From: Norana najaformis
Lineage: Eukaryota > Annelida > Clitellata > Crassiclitellata > Hormogastridae
Assembly (NCBI GenBank): GCA_964023275.1
Contig: OZ029919.1
Span: 7,999,714-8,063,713, forward strand
Direction: 5' to 3'
Length of the DNA: 64,000 nt
Below are positions 11,598 to 23,420 of this stretch, in pieces. The notes below the pieces were generated by a model. That model worked only from the letters and a program-made list of their open reading frames with translations, had not been told where the DNA came from and searched no databases. Every line of letters starts with the position of its first letter. Within the stretch, counting starts at the first letter, position 1. Position numbers and translations under genes: made by a program.

Positions 11598-11719
11598 CTT
11601 AACCTGGAACCGAATCTTATCCTTCCTGCCTATAGATTTTGTTTTGACAGCGCCTGTGAATAAGCTGGTTCCTGGGACTTAGCTTTCGTTGGGCGCTGTA
11701 GAAATATCTCGAGATTACA
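11598..11719 (+). repeat. SINE family B, partial copy 1
   Basis: The conserved core has CCTGGAACCGAA, TATAGATTTTGTTTTGAC, AGCGCCTGTGAATAAGCTGG and TTTCGTTGGGCGCTGTAGAA, followed by ATCTCGAGATTA. This is the most abundant interspersed family in the window, with nine copies or large pieces plus short tails. Confidence 0.8.
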
Positions 11720-12088
11720 TGATCTCGGGGCATAAGAAACAGTTTCAGCTAATCTCATGAAGCTCTTTTTACATCTATTAGCCATATTTCTGGGCCATTG
11801 TGAGATTCTAAAAATGCGCTATACAATTTTTAGATAGCGGAATTAAGCGGCCGTCATGCGTCACTTTTCATGACGACAGATACGTCATAAATATCAAGAG
11901 CAATAGGTTTGCTCGCCAACTTCAGTAGTTCTGTTTTTGCTAATGCGGCATTGTCGGCAGGCCGTTTTAACCTGAAAATGTAATTTTTATTTAAAATTTA
12001 AGTTCCTGGTTAAAAGATTTTAAGTGTTACGTAGGCAATAGGTAAGCATTAAAAAGTAGATTTACGGTTTAAGCATATAGTAAAAACA

Positions 12089-13782
12089 ATGGTGCAAGCA
12101 GAAGATGCACGTCTTTGGTGCAAGGAGTCGACTACTGACCCGGATGTCAAGTGGTGTACTCCCGTTTAGTAAGTATGGCTCATTCCTATATCACAATACA
12201 GATTCACTAGCCAACCGATTCGCGTACTATACAGAACCATTATATATGCGATAAGGCTTTTAAAATCTGTATAATGGTCAATGACATTGTAAGCTTAAGC
12301 TGGCACGTTCCCTTGAAACTTACAAAGTGTGCTAGTCCGGAGCAGTAAAAGTAGGTTCAGATCAAATTCAGATATGAACGTGGCTAAAGAAGGCACACAC
12401 TAACAGGTTAAATTGATTACAAAAGACATGTCGGCGTGGCTTTCAGTGAGCCATATGTGGCCTTTCGTGAAAACCATGCAAAAATGTCTAGCTGTAGAAT
12501 ACACTTATTATGCTTCATTACACCAAATGATTCATTTAAAGACGTTCTGTCCACTATTAAATTTTGTGAGAATGGTCTTAAAGAATGTAAAATGACTTTT
12601 TGTAGGTATTTGCACGTGTATACGCCAATAGATGCGATGCAGGTATACAGCTACTGTAGTGGTAGATTATTCGGTTCGTGTAGTGTTAGACGTACATGTT
12701 TCAGCCCACGTGTTGTCTGGGCGACACAGGATGTCTTGACTCCAGTCAGTGAGGCAGCGAAACAAGCCGAACCAACGGAGAGGACAAAGACTTTGGCTCA
12801 TCCAAAGAAGGACTTCAAATTCGCCTGCGAAGTGCAAGTAGATATGCCTAATCGTACAAAACCAAGAATATGCTAGACTTTATGTCTGGTGTCAACATAC
12901 AACTTCATGGATGAATACAGAATCTGAAGTTACGGGAGCGAAATAATTTGGATTTTCCCAAAAATTTGAGCTTTTCTATCAACCGCCAAGTGGGAGAATA
13001 GTCCTTTAGGGATGACTTACATTGCCACTGATCGCTGTGTTCCAATTCATGCAGCTGTTGGTCTGGTATAGCGAAATAGGCTTATGGTTATGCTATCCTG
13101 GTAGGGGAGGAGAGAGGGACAGGAGGTGGATAGGGAGATGACAGGGACAGAAAGAGAAACAGGGAAAGGGGATATGGCATATCGGAAGAGACATTTAAGT
13201 CACATTTTGCCCAACAAGTGTGAAACTGCTCAGCGCGGAATGGGATAATAATATGGTCTATTACATCGCCTCTGCTGCCTGCTGTTAGTATCATCGTAAT
13301 CGTAAACTCGAAATTTCTAAAGCGCTACTTAAAAGCTAAGTGCACGATACAAAGGGGGAGATGCGGGGAAGACACTCCCCTATAGTTTGAAGATGTGACT
13401 CATATTCTTCCACACATAATCTGCCCCTACATTTTGAAACTTGGTTGGGGTGTGTGATTGCCACTGATGCAAGGTGTTTAAACTCGAGCGCTAAAGTGCT
13501 AAAAGAAAATTAAGAAGTGGATTTTGCTTGGACTTTGCAGGCCTTTGTGCATGAATTATGATTTTGTCTATCCGACTGTTCCCGTCAGTCGGGCGGCATT
13601 AACTACACGGACGACAGAACGAACACAACAGCTCGCTCAACCAAAACAACTCCATCCCAATCACATTCTCAACAGGTTCAGCAATCCTCTACGATTATGC
13701 TTAATCTCTGAGTGCAGTATAAGTGCAGTATAAGCTAATCCCGAGAAAATTCCTCATTTCTTAACATTAGTCCTGCCTTTTC

Positions 13783-13815
<33 letters not shown>

Positions 13816-13834
13816 GTCTGTCTGTCTCTCTCTC

Positions 13835-13899
<65 letters not shown>

Positions 13900-16501
13900 T
13901 ACGATTACGATTAGTGGACCAGGGTGGATGGCTGACCTGTATTCTGGTTTCCTTGACCTAATCGGATTCCAACTAGACTTCTAGGGAATACAATTGTTTA
14001 CTGTGGTTTAACTTGAAGGAACCATCTATTAATGCCTTGTGCATTAATATGACAGCGCTATAGAAGTAATTAGATTAGGTGTGATGGTCATTTCATTTCG
14101 CCATCTGATCCTACCACCGTACAGTCATTTTTATAGCTAAATTCACCAGATGGCGCTAGTGGAGTTATTTTTATGTTATTGGCTTATTGTTCTGCCCTGG
14201 CGGGATTTGAACCCTCCGCCTCGGGGTTCACATGTTTAGTAGGCCTGCACGAATCAGTGATCACCAGACTATCGCAACAACCTACAACTACGTGTAAATA
14301 TCACCCAGTGAAGCACAGGTCTACCAGATTTAAGTTATAGGCCTGCCCCATCTTCTGTAATGATTTGATTGAGATCATTTGGTGATGATTATGATAATGA
14401 TTATGACCATGATGATGATGATGATAATGACGACGATGATGATGACGACGACGACGATGCTTATGATGATGATGGGGGGGATTATGATGATGATGACGAT
14501 GACAAATGATGACGACGATGGTTAAAGGGGATTCCAAGATTTCAGCAAAGGGGAGCCTCATGGCGAGTGTGGAGCGCTAGCCTATGTGGGGCGTCTTAGG
14601 GCTACCCCCTCAATGGACTCCATGTTAGGAGGTTTGTGTCAGTTTGTCGAAAACCTCGGTATTAGCTGACTGCCTTGGTTGCAGAGACATCGTAACCACA
14701 AGTGAAGCATCTAAACCTCTGAAGGTCTTACCAGTTAACGACTCCTACGCTGACTGCTTGGGAGTTGGTGGGACAGACTGACGACTGAAAGAATTCATGA
14801 CGAAGCTGGGTTGGCCATAACCAATGTAGCCTACTGCAGGCCAACGTTATATGGATGGGGAATCGGAATCTAAGGCATACTGGGTACTAATCTAAGTGCT
14901 TAATGAGTAGCACTTTTACCAGACAACTCTTTGAGCACTGTCCTTTTTTTCCAAAAACCTGCAACTACAGGGGGCCATGACCCCGGCCCCTCCCGGACCC
15001 CCCATGACGATGGTGACACAGAGTGACATCTGGTTGCGGTGATTTGACGGTGACAACGACGATGATGGTGACAGTGACAACTTGTTACATCAGTAAATGA
15101 ACATTGTATATTTACTAGGCCAGAGTATGTGTTCAGCTGTGGTCGTCCAAGTACCATCTGGACGGTCAGCGAAGCAGCAAAGAATGCCGCCGATAGGTCA
15201 CGCTCGGCTGAACTCGCCCGTCCACGAACGCTTGTGGCCGATTATCGTCTGCCGCGGGCGGTCCAGTGGCCAGTCAAGGCCGGGGCCAGGGCCGCCAAAG
15301 CGACTGACAGGGTCGGTCAACTGGCCATGGCGAAGGACCGCTCAGACAACGAACAATCGTTCATCGACCACTTCGTCTATAGCTGTGGCAGACCTAGCGT
15401 CATTTTCCAGGTTATGGCTACTTTATTATGTAAATGTAACCGTAAACGTGCCAGTGTAATTGTAATATCTAAATTTTGAGCACCACACAACCAATCCAAA
15501 ATTGTGCCAGACTTTTCCATGCCTGGTTAAAGTCCAGAAAGGAGCTCAAGAGAGCCATTGTGATGATGAGCGGGTTTGTGTCCAGAATCGTATAAGGCAG
15601 CACGTTTGTGTCCAGAAGGAGTAGCGATCTGAAAGCTCAGTCTCAAAGATAAAGTGCGATAATTTTTAAAGGATTGAAGTGCAAAGACTTCGTGTTATTT
15701 CGGCTTAAGAGCTTGGCCTTAGTGTATAAGGATTAAGAATGATTTTGGAAGGGTTGAAGCAAAGTAGGCAAGACTAGTTAAGCGTGAATGTTCATCAAGT
15801 CCGTAAGTTTCTGTGATTGATATGTATTTGAAGTCACTGTATTCTTAAATACACAGCGACTAATTTAAAACCAGTAACCATTTTGGTCATTTACCAATCA
15901 GCCTAGGAACAAGGTGCAGTTTCTTTCTCGCACTGGGAAGCATAGGCGACCTTAACGTCGCAAACTTCTCATTTATTGCACATCTAATTTACCTAGTTGC
16001 ATCCAGTTTCACAAAGGGGCTCTGGATGAAGCAGAAAAGGCACTGGGTGAAGCCAAGCACATTACTATAAATATGCGCTAGAAAATAAGGTCATCATTGC
16101 AGGTAAGTGTCTACTAGTCTTCAAGTTCAGTAGTGTGTATAGAACTATTGACATTGCAGGCACTGTGAAAACGTTTGCTTACATCACTAGGTTTACACCA
16201 CAATTACATATTACAGGTATCCGACGGCGCCAAGACAGCTCAGCCGAGCGAACGTATCAAAACGATATCAAAGCCCGTTCCTCTGTCCCCCGAATTTAAG
16301 CTTCCGCGGCCTTATTCGGTGTCCCTAGCTGCTCAGAATGCAGTCCCATCCCAGAGGATACTGGAGCTAGCCAGACCAATTGCAAGGAACACCATGGACA
16401 CCGTCCAGTTCGATCCAGCATGTTTCCTGGTCAAAAGAGCCGCACTCGGCGCATACTGTAGTCCCAGACTCGCTGAACTTGCAACAGCATCTCGAAGATA
16501 G
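12089..16501 (+). CDS. THEG-repeat protein (testicular haploid expressed gene family)
   Basis: Probable exons: 12089-12168 (strong TA|GTAAGT donor), 12705-12837 (an acceptor at 12650 is an alternative), 13541-13675, 15119-15410, 16217-16501. At least seven THEG-type repeats of about 20 residues follow the pattern VSxAAxxAxxxxRxxxLAxPK: VSEAAKQAEPTERTKTLAHP, VSRAALTTRTTERTQQLAQP, VSEAAKNAADRSRSAELARP, VKAGARAAKATDRVGQLAMA, VSDGAKTAQPSERIKTISKP, VSLAAQNAVPSQRILELARP and VKRAALGAYCSPRLAELATA. SCGRPS-I precedes some repeats. Mammalian THEG is expressed in spermatids; the molecular role is poorly known. Junctions 3-4 and 4-5 are in phase. The exon 2-3 junction is not (phase 0 to phase 2), so a short exon is probably missing between 12838 and 13540. 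The frame is also open upstream from 12436. Confidence 0.8.
13293..13331 (-). repeat. SINE family B 3' fragment
   Basis: ATCGTAATCGTAAACTCGAA followed by ATTTCTAAAGCGCT is the reverse complement of the family B 3' end, with two tail repeats. It lies in a THEG-gene intron. Confidence 0.55.
13781..13917. repeat. (TCTG)n(TC)n microsatellite ending in a SINE B tail
   Basis: TCTG repeats from 13781 run into about 80 bp of TC. The array ends abruptly at TCGGAATTACGATTACGATT, which is the terminal tail of SINE family B. Intronic. Confidence 0.85.
14382..14520. repeat. Imperfect (GAT/GAC)n microsatellite
   Basis: Trinucleotide repeats of ATG and ACG type, interrupted by a run of G near 14474. The minus-strand His/Arg-rich open frame here is a repeat artefact. 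Intronic. Confidence 0.85.
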
Positions 16502-17647
16502 TCGCATCTTGAGAAATGTACAACATTAATCACAAAAATAATATACAACAAATATTATGTAGGGATATACATAAAAAACCATAAAAACTCGCATTCATCA
16601 ATCACGTTTTCCTCTTGTGTAATGGAATATGCACTCACTTTTGTATTGTTAAGCGCTTGCATTTGTTACGTGCCCAAAGCTTACGATTTGTGTATAGTAA
16701 AGTTGCAACACTACCTTGAGTTAGTATGTTTTATTTATACACGTGTACTGTACAAACTCTGTGCAAAACAAATAATACAAAACTGGCCACAAATGCAACT
16801 AATACCAACTTCGCTTATCATGTTTATCTACGTCAGTCAAATGTACATGTATTAATAATTATAGAGACATTTCAGTCATGTCTTTAATATTAACGTCTAC
16901 TGCTTTGTCAGTGGTTAAAGACACACAAACATTTAACATGAATGCTAACAAATGTACAAATTCCACTTTCTGAACTGACTTCACAACCTAATTAAGTGTT
17001 AAATTACTACAGAATACCTAGAAACAGGATTTACTGGCTTAATGTTAAAAGTGAACAATATGTTACCCCACATCTAAAACCCTTTGCATGTTACATCTCG
17101 ACCACACCACACTATCTGTAACGAGGCCACTGGCTTCTAACAATGCACAAATCAACTCAAAAGACGAAAAAATAAGGTAAGTACGCAAATGTATATCTAT
17201 CGTGCATGTGAGTATTGTTATTATGATAATCCTGCTGCACTTGCTTTTACAGATTTTAAGCTGTTTAGAAAAAGCACCAATTCAGACAATCACAAATATC
17301 ACGTAAATAATGCCCTTACACAAGGTAAGTACAACGACGAGAATAAATCAAAACAAGATCTTGCCAATGGCAACACTGCTTTGGGTAACAATGAACAAGC
17401 CTCTCTTTATTGCACAGTGCAATCACAATTTCTGGTGCTTACCCATTTTTTGATATCGATAAATTTATGCTGCATCGCCAGCTAGCAGCAACCCGATTGT
17501 CAGCAATTGTTTGTCGTAACGCATCAGTGTAAAAATGAGAAGAAGTTTTAACAAATTGTGCAAGCAATTCTACCATATAAGGACACCACATTGTTTCTGT
17601 TTGTATTTGGATTAACTATTGCACCGTAGCTGTATACAGCAAATGCT
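16502..17647. other. Tail-to-tail spacer between THEG and PPP1R3 genes
   Basis: AT-rich sequence shared as 3' UTR by two convergent genes. A TTTATT at 17405-17410 is AATAAA on the minus strand, about 240 bp beyond the PPP1R3 stop. No further gene is seen. Confidence 0.5.
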
Positions 17648-18766
17648 CTACCAGTAAGGCCAAGACATAGAACGGTTCTTCCAATCTACGTAGGTTGCCC
17701 ACTTGAGATCCATGCAACTGGCAACGTTGTTGTTAACGTCTTCTGTGTCCTTCTTCAACCAATCTGGAGAAGCAAGACAGTAATCTGCACCCATGTTGTT
17801 ATCCCAATATTCATTATTGTTGCACTGGAAGCAGACGGCAAACGCAGCACTTCCACCAGCCTTGAAATCAGTTGGTATATTTATCGTGAAGGTAAACCAG
17901 TCATAGGAATGGTCATTTCCTTCCATGCAGGCGGTCGGCCGGTAGTTGCATGGGATGTCAACACTTGATCTCCACGCATCGAAAGTGCAATGGACGAAAA
18001 CTTTCTTTGTGAAAGCAAGGTTCTTAACCTTCACTCTTCCAGCAAGAGTCCAAATCGAAGCCACATAGAGACTTTCCAGGGAAACAAAGTCCCTATCCAC
18101 CTTCTCGTTTAAGGCAGCATAGTTAGATATGGGCATTGGAAAATCAGGAACCAAGATGGGGCCAACATCTGCAGTCTTTGTCAGCAACTGCATACTGCTC
18201 TGCACCATCGACAGCACTTTGGCTTTGTTTGACATCATCCTTGTTTTGATAACTGGTGGCATATCTGGCATTTCGCTGAAAACCCTAACCTCTGTCAAAC
18301 GAAAACCGAAATCATCTGCAAAAGAAACCTTTTTAACTCTGCCACAGCTGGATCTTTCCGTTCGATTATTGGCAGCAATATCATTTTCAGATACGCTTTT
18401 TCTACATGTCCCAAGTGTTTTAGAACATGTTTTTGAAGAAAAGGCCAGAGGATGAGCATTTTTTAGCAGTGTCATTTGATGCTCTTGTTTGCTGCCGTTG
18501 ATGAAGGATCCTTGAGATCGACAGCCAGAAGAATACCACTCAGAACTAGCTAGATGTTGGTTGTCTGATCCCTGGTAACTATAGTTTGTCACTGAATCAT
18601 GGCCTCCAGTCTTTGAAAGCACGTCGTAGGTAAAACCTGGAGGGCTGGACGCCAGAAGATACTGATCGAAATCTAGCGAGTTTGAGTAGCGGCCACTGAT
18701 CTGCATTGCAGATGTCACACTTGTCATCTCAGGTAACCCGTGAGCAAAGGCTGGCATTGTCTGCAT
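17648..18766 (-). CDS. Protein phosphatase 1 glycogen-targeting regulatory subunit (PPP1R3 family)
   Basis: A single uninterrupted frame of 372 residues. Residues about 143-151 read RVKKVSFAD, the RVxF docking motif for the PP1 catalytic subunit, followed by GFRLTEVRVF as in PPP1R3B/C/D. Residues about 227-335 form a CBM21 glycogen-binding domain: VSLESLYVASIWTLAGRVKV, then KVFVHCTFDAWRS, DWFTFTINIP and AVCFQCNNNEYWDNNMGADY, including the hallmark WDNN. Such subunits bring PP1 to glycogen to activate glycogen synthase and inhibit phosphorylase. Length is close to PPP1R3G (about 358), but this sequence alone does not show which vertebrate paralogue it matches. The N-terminal 140 residues are Ser-rich and look disordered. 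A tail of about 40 residues follows CBM21. An intronless coding region is also usual for several vertebrate members. Confidence 0.93.
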   Translation of the reverse strand: MQTMPAFAHGLPEMTSVTSAMQISGRYSNSLDFDQYLLASSPPGFTYDVLSKTGGHDSVTNYSYQGSDNQHLASSEWYSSGCRSQGSFINGSKQEHQMTLLKNAHPLAFSSKTCSKTLGTCRKSVSENDIAANNRTERSSCGRVKKVSFADDFGFRLTEVRVFSEMPDMPPVIKTRMMSNKAKVLSMVQSSMQLLTKTADVGPILVPDFPMPISNYAALNEKVDRDFVSLESLYVASIWTLAGRVKVKNLAFTKKVFVHCTFDAWRSSVDIPCNYRPTACMEGNDHSYDWFTFTINIPTDFKAGGSAAFAVCFQCNNNEYWDNNMGADYCLASPDWLKKDTEDVNNNVASCMDLKWATYVDWKNRSMSWPYW

Positions 18767-20221
18767 TCAGGTTCCACAACTCTGGACAGTAATGAATACA
18801 GGAAAAAATCAGACAAAATACAAAGAAATGTACAAAATTTCACGATTTGGCAGTTACTCGTGAAGCAAATGTCATCAAGAATAACAACAAATCCCTGTTA
18901 GAGTATCAGTCCCACGGGTATGAAGTAAGGTCTTCTTGACCTCGTCGTACGAGGGAGGGTGACTGTCTGATACCCGAATGTGCAGTTGATATACGTACAA
19001 GTACTTCACTTATTTTATAGCTGAGTTCACCAGCATACTTGTGAAAGAGAAATCTTTACGTATCTTCCTATCTTTGCAGTAAGCCAGACTGTCCACCTCA
19101 GATTGGACAGTCTGGCACAGTAACCAACAGAGTTTAGCTATGGCGTCATTCACTGATAGCACCTGTATTTGTAGAATGGTACACAGTAATCTAGTAGATA
19201 GCATGCTGGACTGTCATTCCAGAAACTGGGGTTCAAATCCATTTGCTGTGGGCAAACTTTGCCTAAATACCAGTTGGGGTGTGGGGCATGGATTGCCCCT
19301 GAATTTAACTTTGATCCCAGACAGCCATGTAACTGGCCCACATTGTACCACTACTAGCAACTGTTGTAAAGATTGCAATGTAATACACTTCTTAAGAGCA
19401 TTTCAGAAGTCATATCTACGATGCACAAGACAGTGTTAAAATTCAGTGAAAGAATTTCTTATTCTGAAATCAAACAATGCTTATGAATTGTTCAGCAGAA
19501 GGCCAGCGAACAGCAAACACGTAGATGCTGACCGAAGAAAAAGTGTTGGTGATTGACACAGCCATAATAATATTGCCGCAAATGGTCTAGTACAGAAAAA
19601 GAAAGAAGGCCAGCATCATCTGCCCAACTCCAGTGCATAAACTTCAACAATCACAAAAAAGAATCACATGAGTACGTTACCCTGCAGATTTTAAATTTGT
19701 TTCTGCATTGTAAGTGCAGATAACTTAACGGCCTGATGGCCGGGACTTCAAAGTCAAGAATTGGTACGGACCAAAGACTGTGTTAAGACACCCGTGGACG
19801 TCTGACACATCAAAGTGCAGTGATGAAAGATTGGCTACAATTACTTTACAGTTCGGTTAGTTCCCAGGTTCAGATGGCTTCCCTGACCTGAAAGTAAATA
19901 TGTAAAACACTGAGCAGCAACGAAACAATTTTTAACCATTTGTCACTATGATGTAAAACAAAGGCACCTTTCATATTTTCTGTCTACTTAATTTGTATAT
20001 AATCAATCAATTCATCAACATATCAGGACATTTATATACCATAATGTTTGCGTATTGAACCAAAACTTGAATCTTGCAAGTCCCATTACTGCCGTTAGCA
20101 TCTTCGTGCAAGTTGCTATACAAATGTAAACAAGTTTGTCTAACGAAGCATCACAAAGTACAAAGCACTCTTCATTCTTTTCAAGTTGCCACTGTTCAAT
20201 GACATCTGACAATTATGGTTA
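18767..20221. other. Upstream region of the PPP1R3 gene, no gene recognised
   Basis: It contains a 13-bp perfect inverted repeat (19083-19095 with 19104-19116, GCCAGACTGTCCA, loop of 8). Around 19180-19260 there is a tRNA-like sequence with anticodon-stem CTGGA/TCCAG, loop CTGTCAT (GUC, Asp-like) and B box GGTTCAAATCC. It probably is a SINE head, since no acceptor stem is evident. Short open frames only. Confidence 0.4.
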
Positions 20222-20396
20222 TTTCCGCATTTATTAAACGCCACTATCTAATGACTAAGCTTCAGGCAATGGCGCTGAGGAAGGAGCGAGTGAAGGACTT
20301 GCTCAATGCTCCCACACATTAACCGGGGAGGCACGAATCCATATTTGCCGTGTTACAAGTGGAGCGCTCTAACCAGTCGGCTACCGTTCCCCGTGA
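20222..20396 (-). repeat. SINE family A copy 2
   Basis: The reverse complement of the family seen at 22146-22340. It opens with the tail TTTCTGCATTT-like end (CCGCATTTATTAAACGCCAC) and ends with the tRNA-like 5' head GGGGAACGGTAGCC. Confidence 0.7.
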
Positions 20397-22145
20397 CAAT
20401 TACCACAACATATGCAAAATTACAGTCTTTCCAATTTAGAAAGAACAGAAGACAATGATAACACACCTTTAAAGGCCAAAAGAGTATTTTACGAGTATAA
20501 AACAACTTTTGAAAAGAACTTTAAATTTGATGCATATATAAGCTGTTTTAAAGAAAAAGTGACTGGTGGCTTCGTGCATATGATACATTCCGCAGTGCAA
20601 TGGCGACACATTTATCTGGTAACACGCACTTAACCCTATCTAACGACTTACCAGTAGAAAGCTGCAAGCAAACAGCGTATGAAGAATTCTAAATCCAGAT
20701 GTAACACTGGTTTTATGGGCAATCAACCTATCCGAAATCCGATGAACTAAATAAACTGTTCTAGTGAAAGGAGTGAGTGGTAGTTCGACTTACCAGTACC
20801 AGATTATCGGTCTTTCTTCGATGGCGATTAAGTTAGAAACTGTTAAAGACCTTGTTGGTGGAGGCCATGGTTTCAGCCAGCTAATTTGCTGGTCCAAGCC
20901 AACGCATGCTAAATCGCTGACTCAGTTCAACCGCACCGCTAGGATTTATACAGTAGACGGCTGAGCGAGCGATCGACCCTTCAGCGGTGTCTACTGTTAT
21001 AATGACCTAGAATCGGCCCGGCCCGGCCCCACGCTAAAGAAATCCCCAATCGTCAGTTGCATTGGGCGCAGTCGACGCTTAGCTCCGCCTGTCTCGATCC
21101 CCCAACCTCAGTCTCCTCCGTAGGTCAATTGCGCAGGTTCCAGCGCTACATGAATAACGAAGTGCATGATCAACACGTGAACACAGCAGACCGACCAATC
21201 GCTAGGTGCCTCTGGAATAACGCACTTAATGGATGTATTGGCCTACACGTGCTCGATAGGCTGGTTTATTCATCTAATCACCTGCGCCAGCCCGTACAAT
21301 GTACACCGGTTGAGACTAGCTGATCAGGCGGCCCGCAGGATACCGACCCGGCCTTTATAGTCCTTGTATTCGGCAGTTTAACGAGGCCAATGGCTTGTTG
21401 AGGGACGCAGTACTGCGGTCGATAACCTACTAGTAAAATGATCGACGCTAAATGTAGTAACAACCTTCAGCGCAAAACCCAAAGTTAGTGTGTACCATTG
21501 TTGAAAAGGAAATTTAAGCCAACACTTTTGTAATAAAGTTTGCTTAATTCAGACACTGCCGCTTTCGGGTGGTGCCAGTCCCAAACCTGGTAAAGGAGGA
21601 GGGCCATGCTAATCATCTTCAACATGACGCCGCGTGGTTAAACAAACTACGCAATAAATGCAAGATGTAAATGTAGACCTACACGGTTTTATATAGCGAC
21701 CGTATGGCCTCGACCATGCTTATTTTTCAATGAATTCATTTGGTGAGAGATCATAACAGATATGTGTCGGCCAGTTAATAGGGCTGTAATCAATTGTTCT
21801 TATCGAATACTCACAGTCATAGATTATTATGGCTGTTACAGTGGTTTTAGAAAGTTTTCATCGTTTTAGACCCTGTGGTTAAAATTCTTCTGTCATCTGT
21901 TTATTTTGATATTCATTACCTCATATAATTTAGTCTCAAAAAGTGACTTACTTCTCTTAAATTTAAATGTTAAATACCGTTTATTTTCGTCACCTACTTT
22001 CTCCAGCATTTTCTGCATGCGTTATAAGTCTGAGTCGTTTTTAATCGCCCTCCGACGGGAGATAAAAAAATATCTGAGGCTATGAATAGAATGTTCAGAC
22101 AGCGCATTTGTCCTTGCCACTTTCGTCTAACACTTTCGACGCTGT
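20397..22145. other. Gene-poor stretch, one GC-rich patch
   Basis: Nothing with coding character was found. Around 21010-21350 the base composition rises, with CGGCCCGGCCCGGCCCC at about 21015 and a CCAAT at 21195-21199. It could be a promoter or a transposon piece; there is no supporting gene. Confidence 0.3.
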
Positions 22146-22340
22146 GTGGCACGGTACCCGATTGGTTAGAAGCTTAGAGCGCTCGACTTTTAACGCGGAG
22201 AGTAGACTATGGGTTCGAGCCTCCGCTGAGGCGGTTGCTATGTAGGTACACTGAGCAAGTCCTTCACTCGCAGTTGCTCAGCGCCATCGATTGATGCTTA
22301 GTCACTAGACAGTGGCGCTTAACAAATGCAGAAAATAAAA
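22146..22340 (+). repeat. SINE family A copy 3 (best copy)
   Basis: The head reads GGCACGGTACCCGATTGGTTAG, with CTCGACTTTTAACGCGGAG as anticodon arm (UUU) and GGGTTCGAGCCTCCGC as T arm. The body carries GCTCAGCGCCATCGATTGAT and the end ACAAATGCAGAAAATAAAA. This copy best shows the tRNA-Lys-like origin. Confidence 0.75.
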
Positions 22341-22761
22341 AAGCCTAACAAGCGAAAAAGGGCATATGAGATAGGTTTGGCGAAACTTTCGTTGAGGCTT
22401 TGGCAAAAAAGGAGGAATGAATCTCAATTAAATTCCACAGTTCTTCATCTTTCTCAGCCTACACGTTTCTGTTAGTTTTGTTCTGTCGCGAACACCGAAA
22501 GCTCGACACATTTGCCTTGAAGCCAAGTGACAACGTAGACAGGTGCAGTTAAAAGTTTTAAGACAACGCACGATTAACTGCCCTTTAAGGAGTAAACACT
22601 TCAGGCTTATGAAAGTTTATCAGTGCTTATCAAAGACTTATCACAGGCTTATCAGAGGGTCAGTGGACCTCCCTGCAATTGATTTGCTCTCTTACAGTGA
22701 AACTGTCAAATGCATTACACGGTTTCAGCTGTCAACCATTGCGGCAATGGTTTGCACACAT

Positions 22762-22922
22762 ATTGTCGGCTCCAGGAGTACTTGAGTGGGGCAAGGGCAT
22801 TTACAGAGGGGCCCCACATTCTGGCGGTCCACCATGCACGGGTCTGGTCTACAGGGCGCCGACATATAACCAAGAGGGACGGAGGGGGAACCACTCCCAC
22901 GCCTATTGCTAAATCCGCCACT
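22762..22922 (-). mobile_element. hAT-like MITE, family F copy 1
   Basis: Reverse complemented, it starts CAGTGGCGGATTTAGCAATA and ends near CTCCTGGAGCCGACAAT. It shares GGCGCCC-TAGACCAGACCC and CATGCATGGTGGA-like internal blocks with 58153-58319. It is non-coding. A similar terminus CGGCAGTGGCGGAGTTTGTA is present at about 30798. Confidence 0.6.
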
Positions 22923-23218
22923 GTTGCCACACTTGAACATTCGAAAACACTCTAAATGTCTATACGATGGGATGAGGAATTGATGTTGTGGAATTGACAA
23001 AGGCATGACACTTTCTTCTTCCCTATAGCTCGCTTGTTAAGTTCATGCTAATTATTTAAGAAGACTGAAAGCAGTGTAATAAATCACTATGCTTGCTGAA
23101 TAGACGCCATTTCTGGTTTCTAGATTACCGTCTCAGAGGAAACCTCTTGTGTTATATATAATCCGATTGAAATGAGATGACCTTTGTGTTATCCGTATAC
23201 ACACTCCCCTTCTTCCTC

Positions 23219-23420
23219 TTATCCCTCTTTCCGCTCCAATCCCAAACACCACCCACCGTAGCTGCCACGTTGTCTCTCTGCCTGACTCTTGTGGATCTTG
23301 ACCTGGAACCGAACACTTTTGCCTATCGATTTTGTTTTGACTGAGCGCCTACGAAATAAGCTGGTCCCCGTGACGACTGCCTTTCGTTCGGCGCTGTAGA
23401 ATTGTCTGGATTACGATTAC
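23219..23420 (+). repeat. SINE family B copy 2 (near full length)
   Basis: Begins CTTTCCGCTCCAATCCCAAA, then CACCCACCGTAGCTGCCACG, GATCTTGACCTGGAACCGAA, CCTATCGATTTTGTTTTGAC, TTTCGTTCGGCGCTGTAGAA and the tail GGATTACGATTAC. Confidence 0.85.

Noticed and set aside
14301..14561. His-rich minus-strand frame
   Set aside because: Product of a GAT/GAC trinucleotide repeat.
18129..18455. Open frame opposite the PPP1R3 gene
   Set aside because: Antisense shadow of a well supported coding region; no recognisable domain.
19170..19260. tRNA-Asp gene
   Set aside because: The anticodon arm and B box are convincing but I could not pair an acceptor stem; more likely a SINE head.
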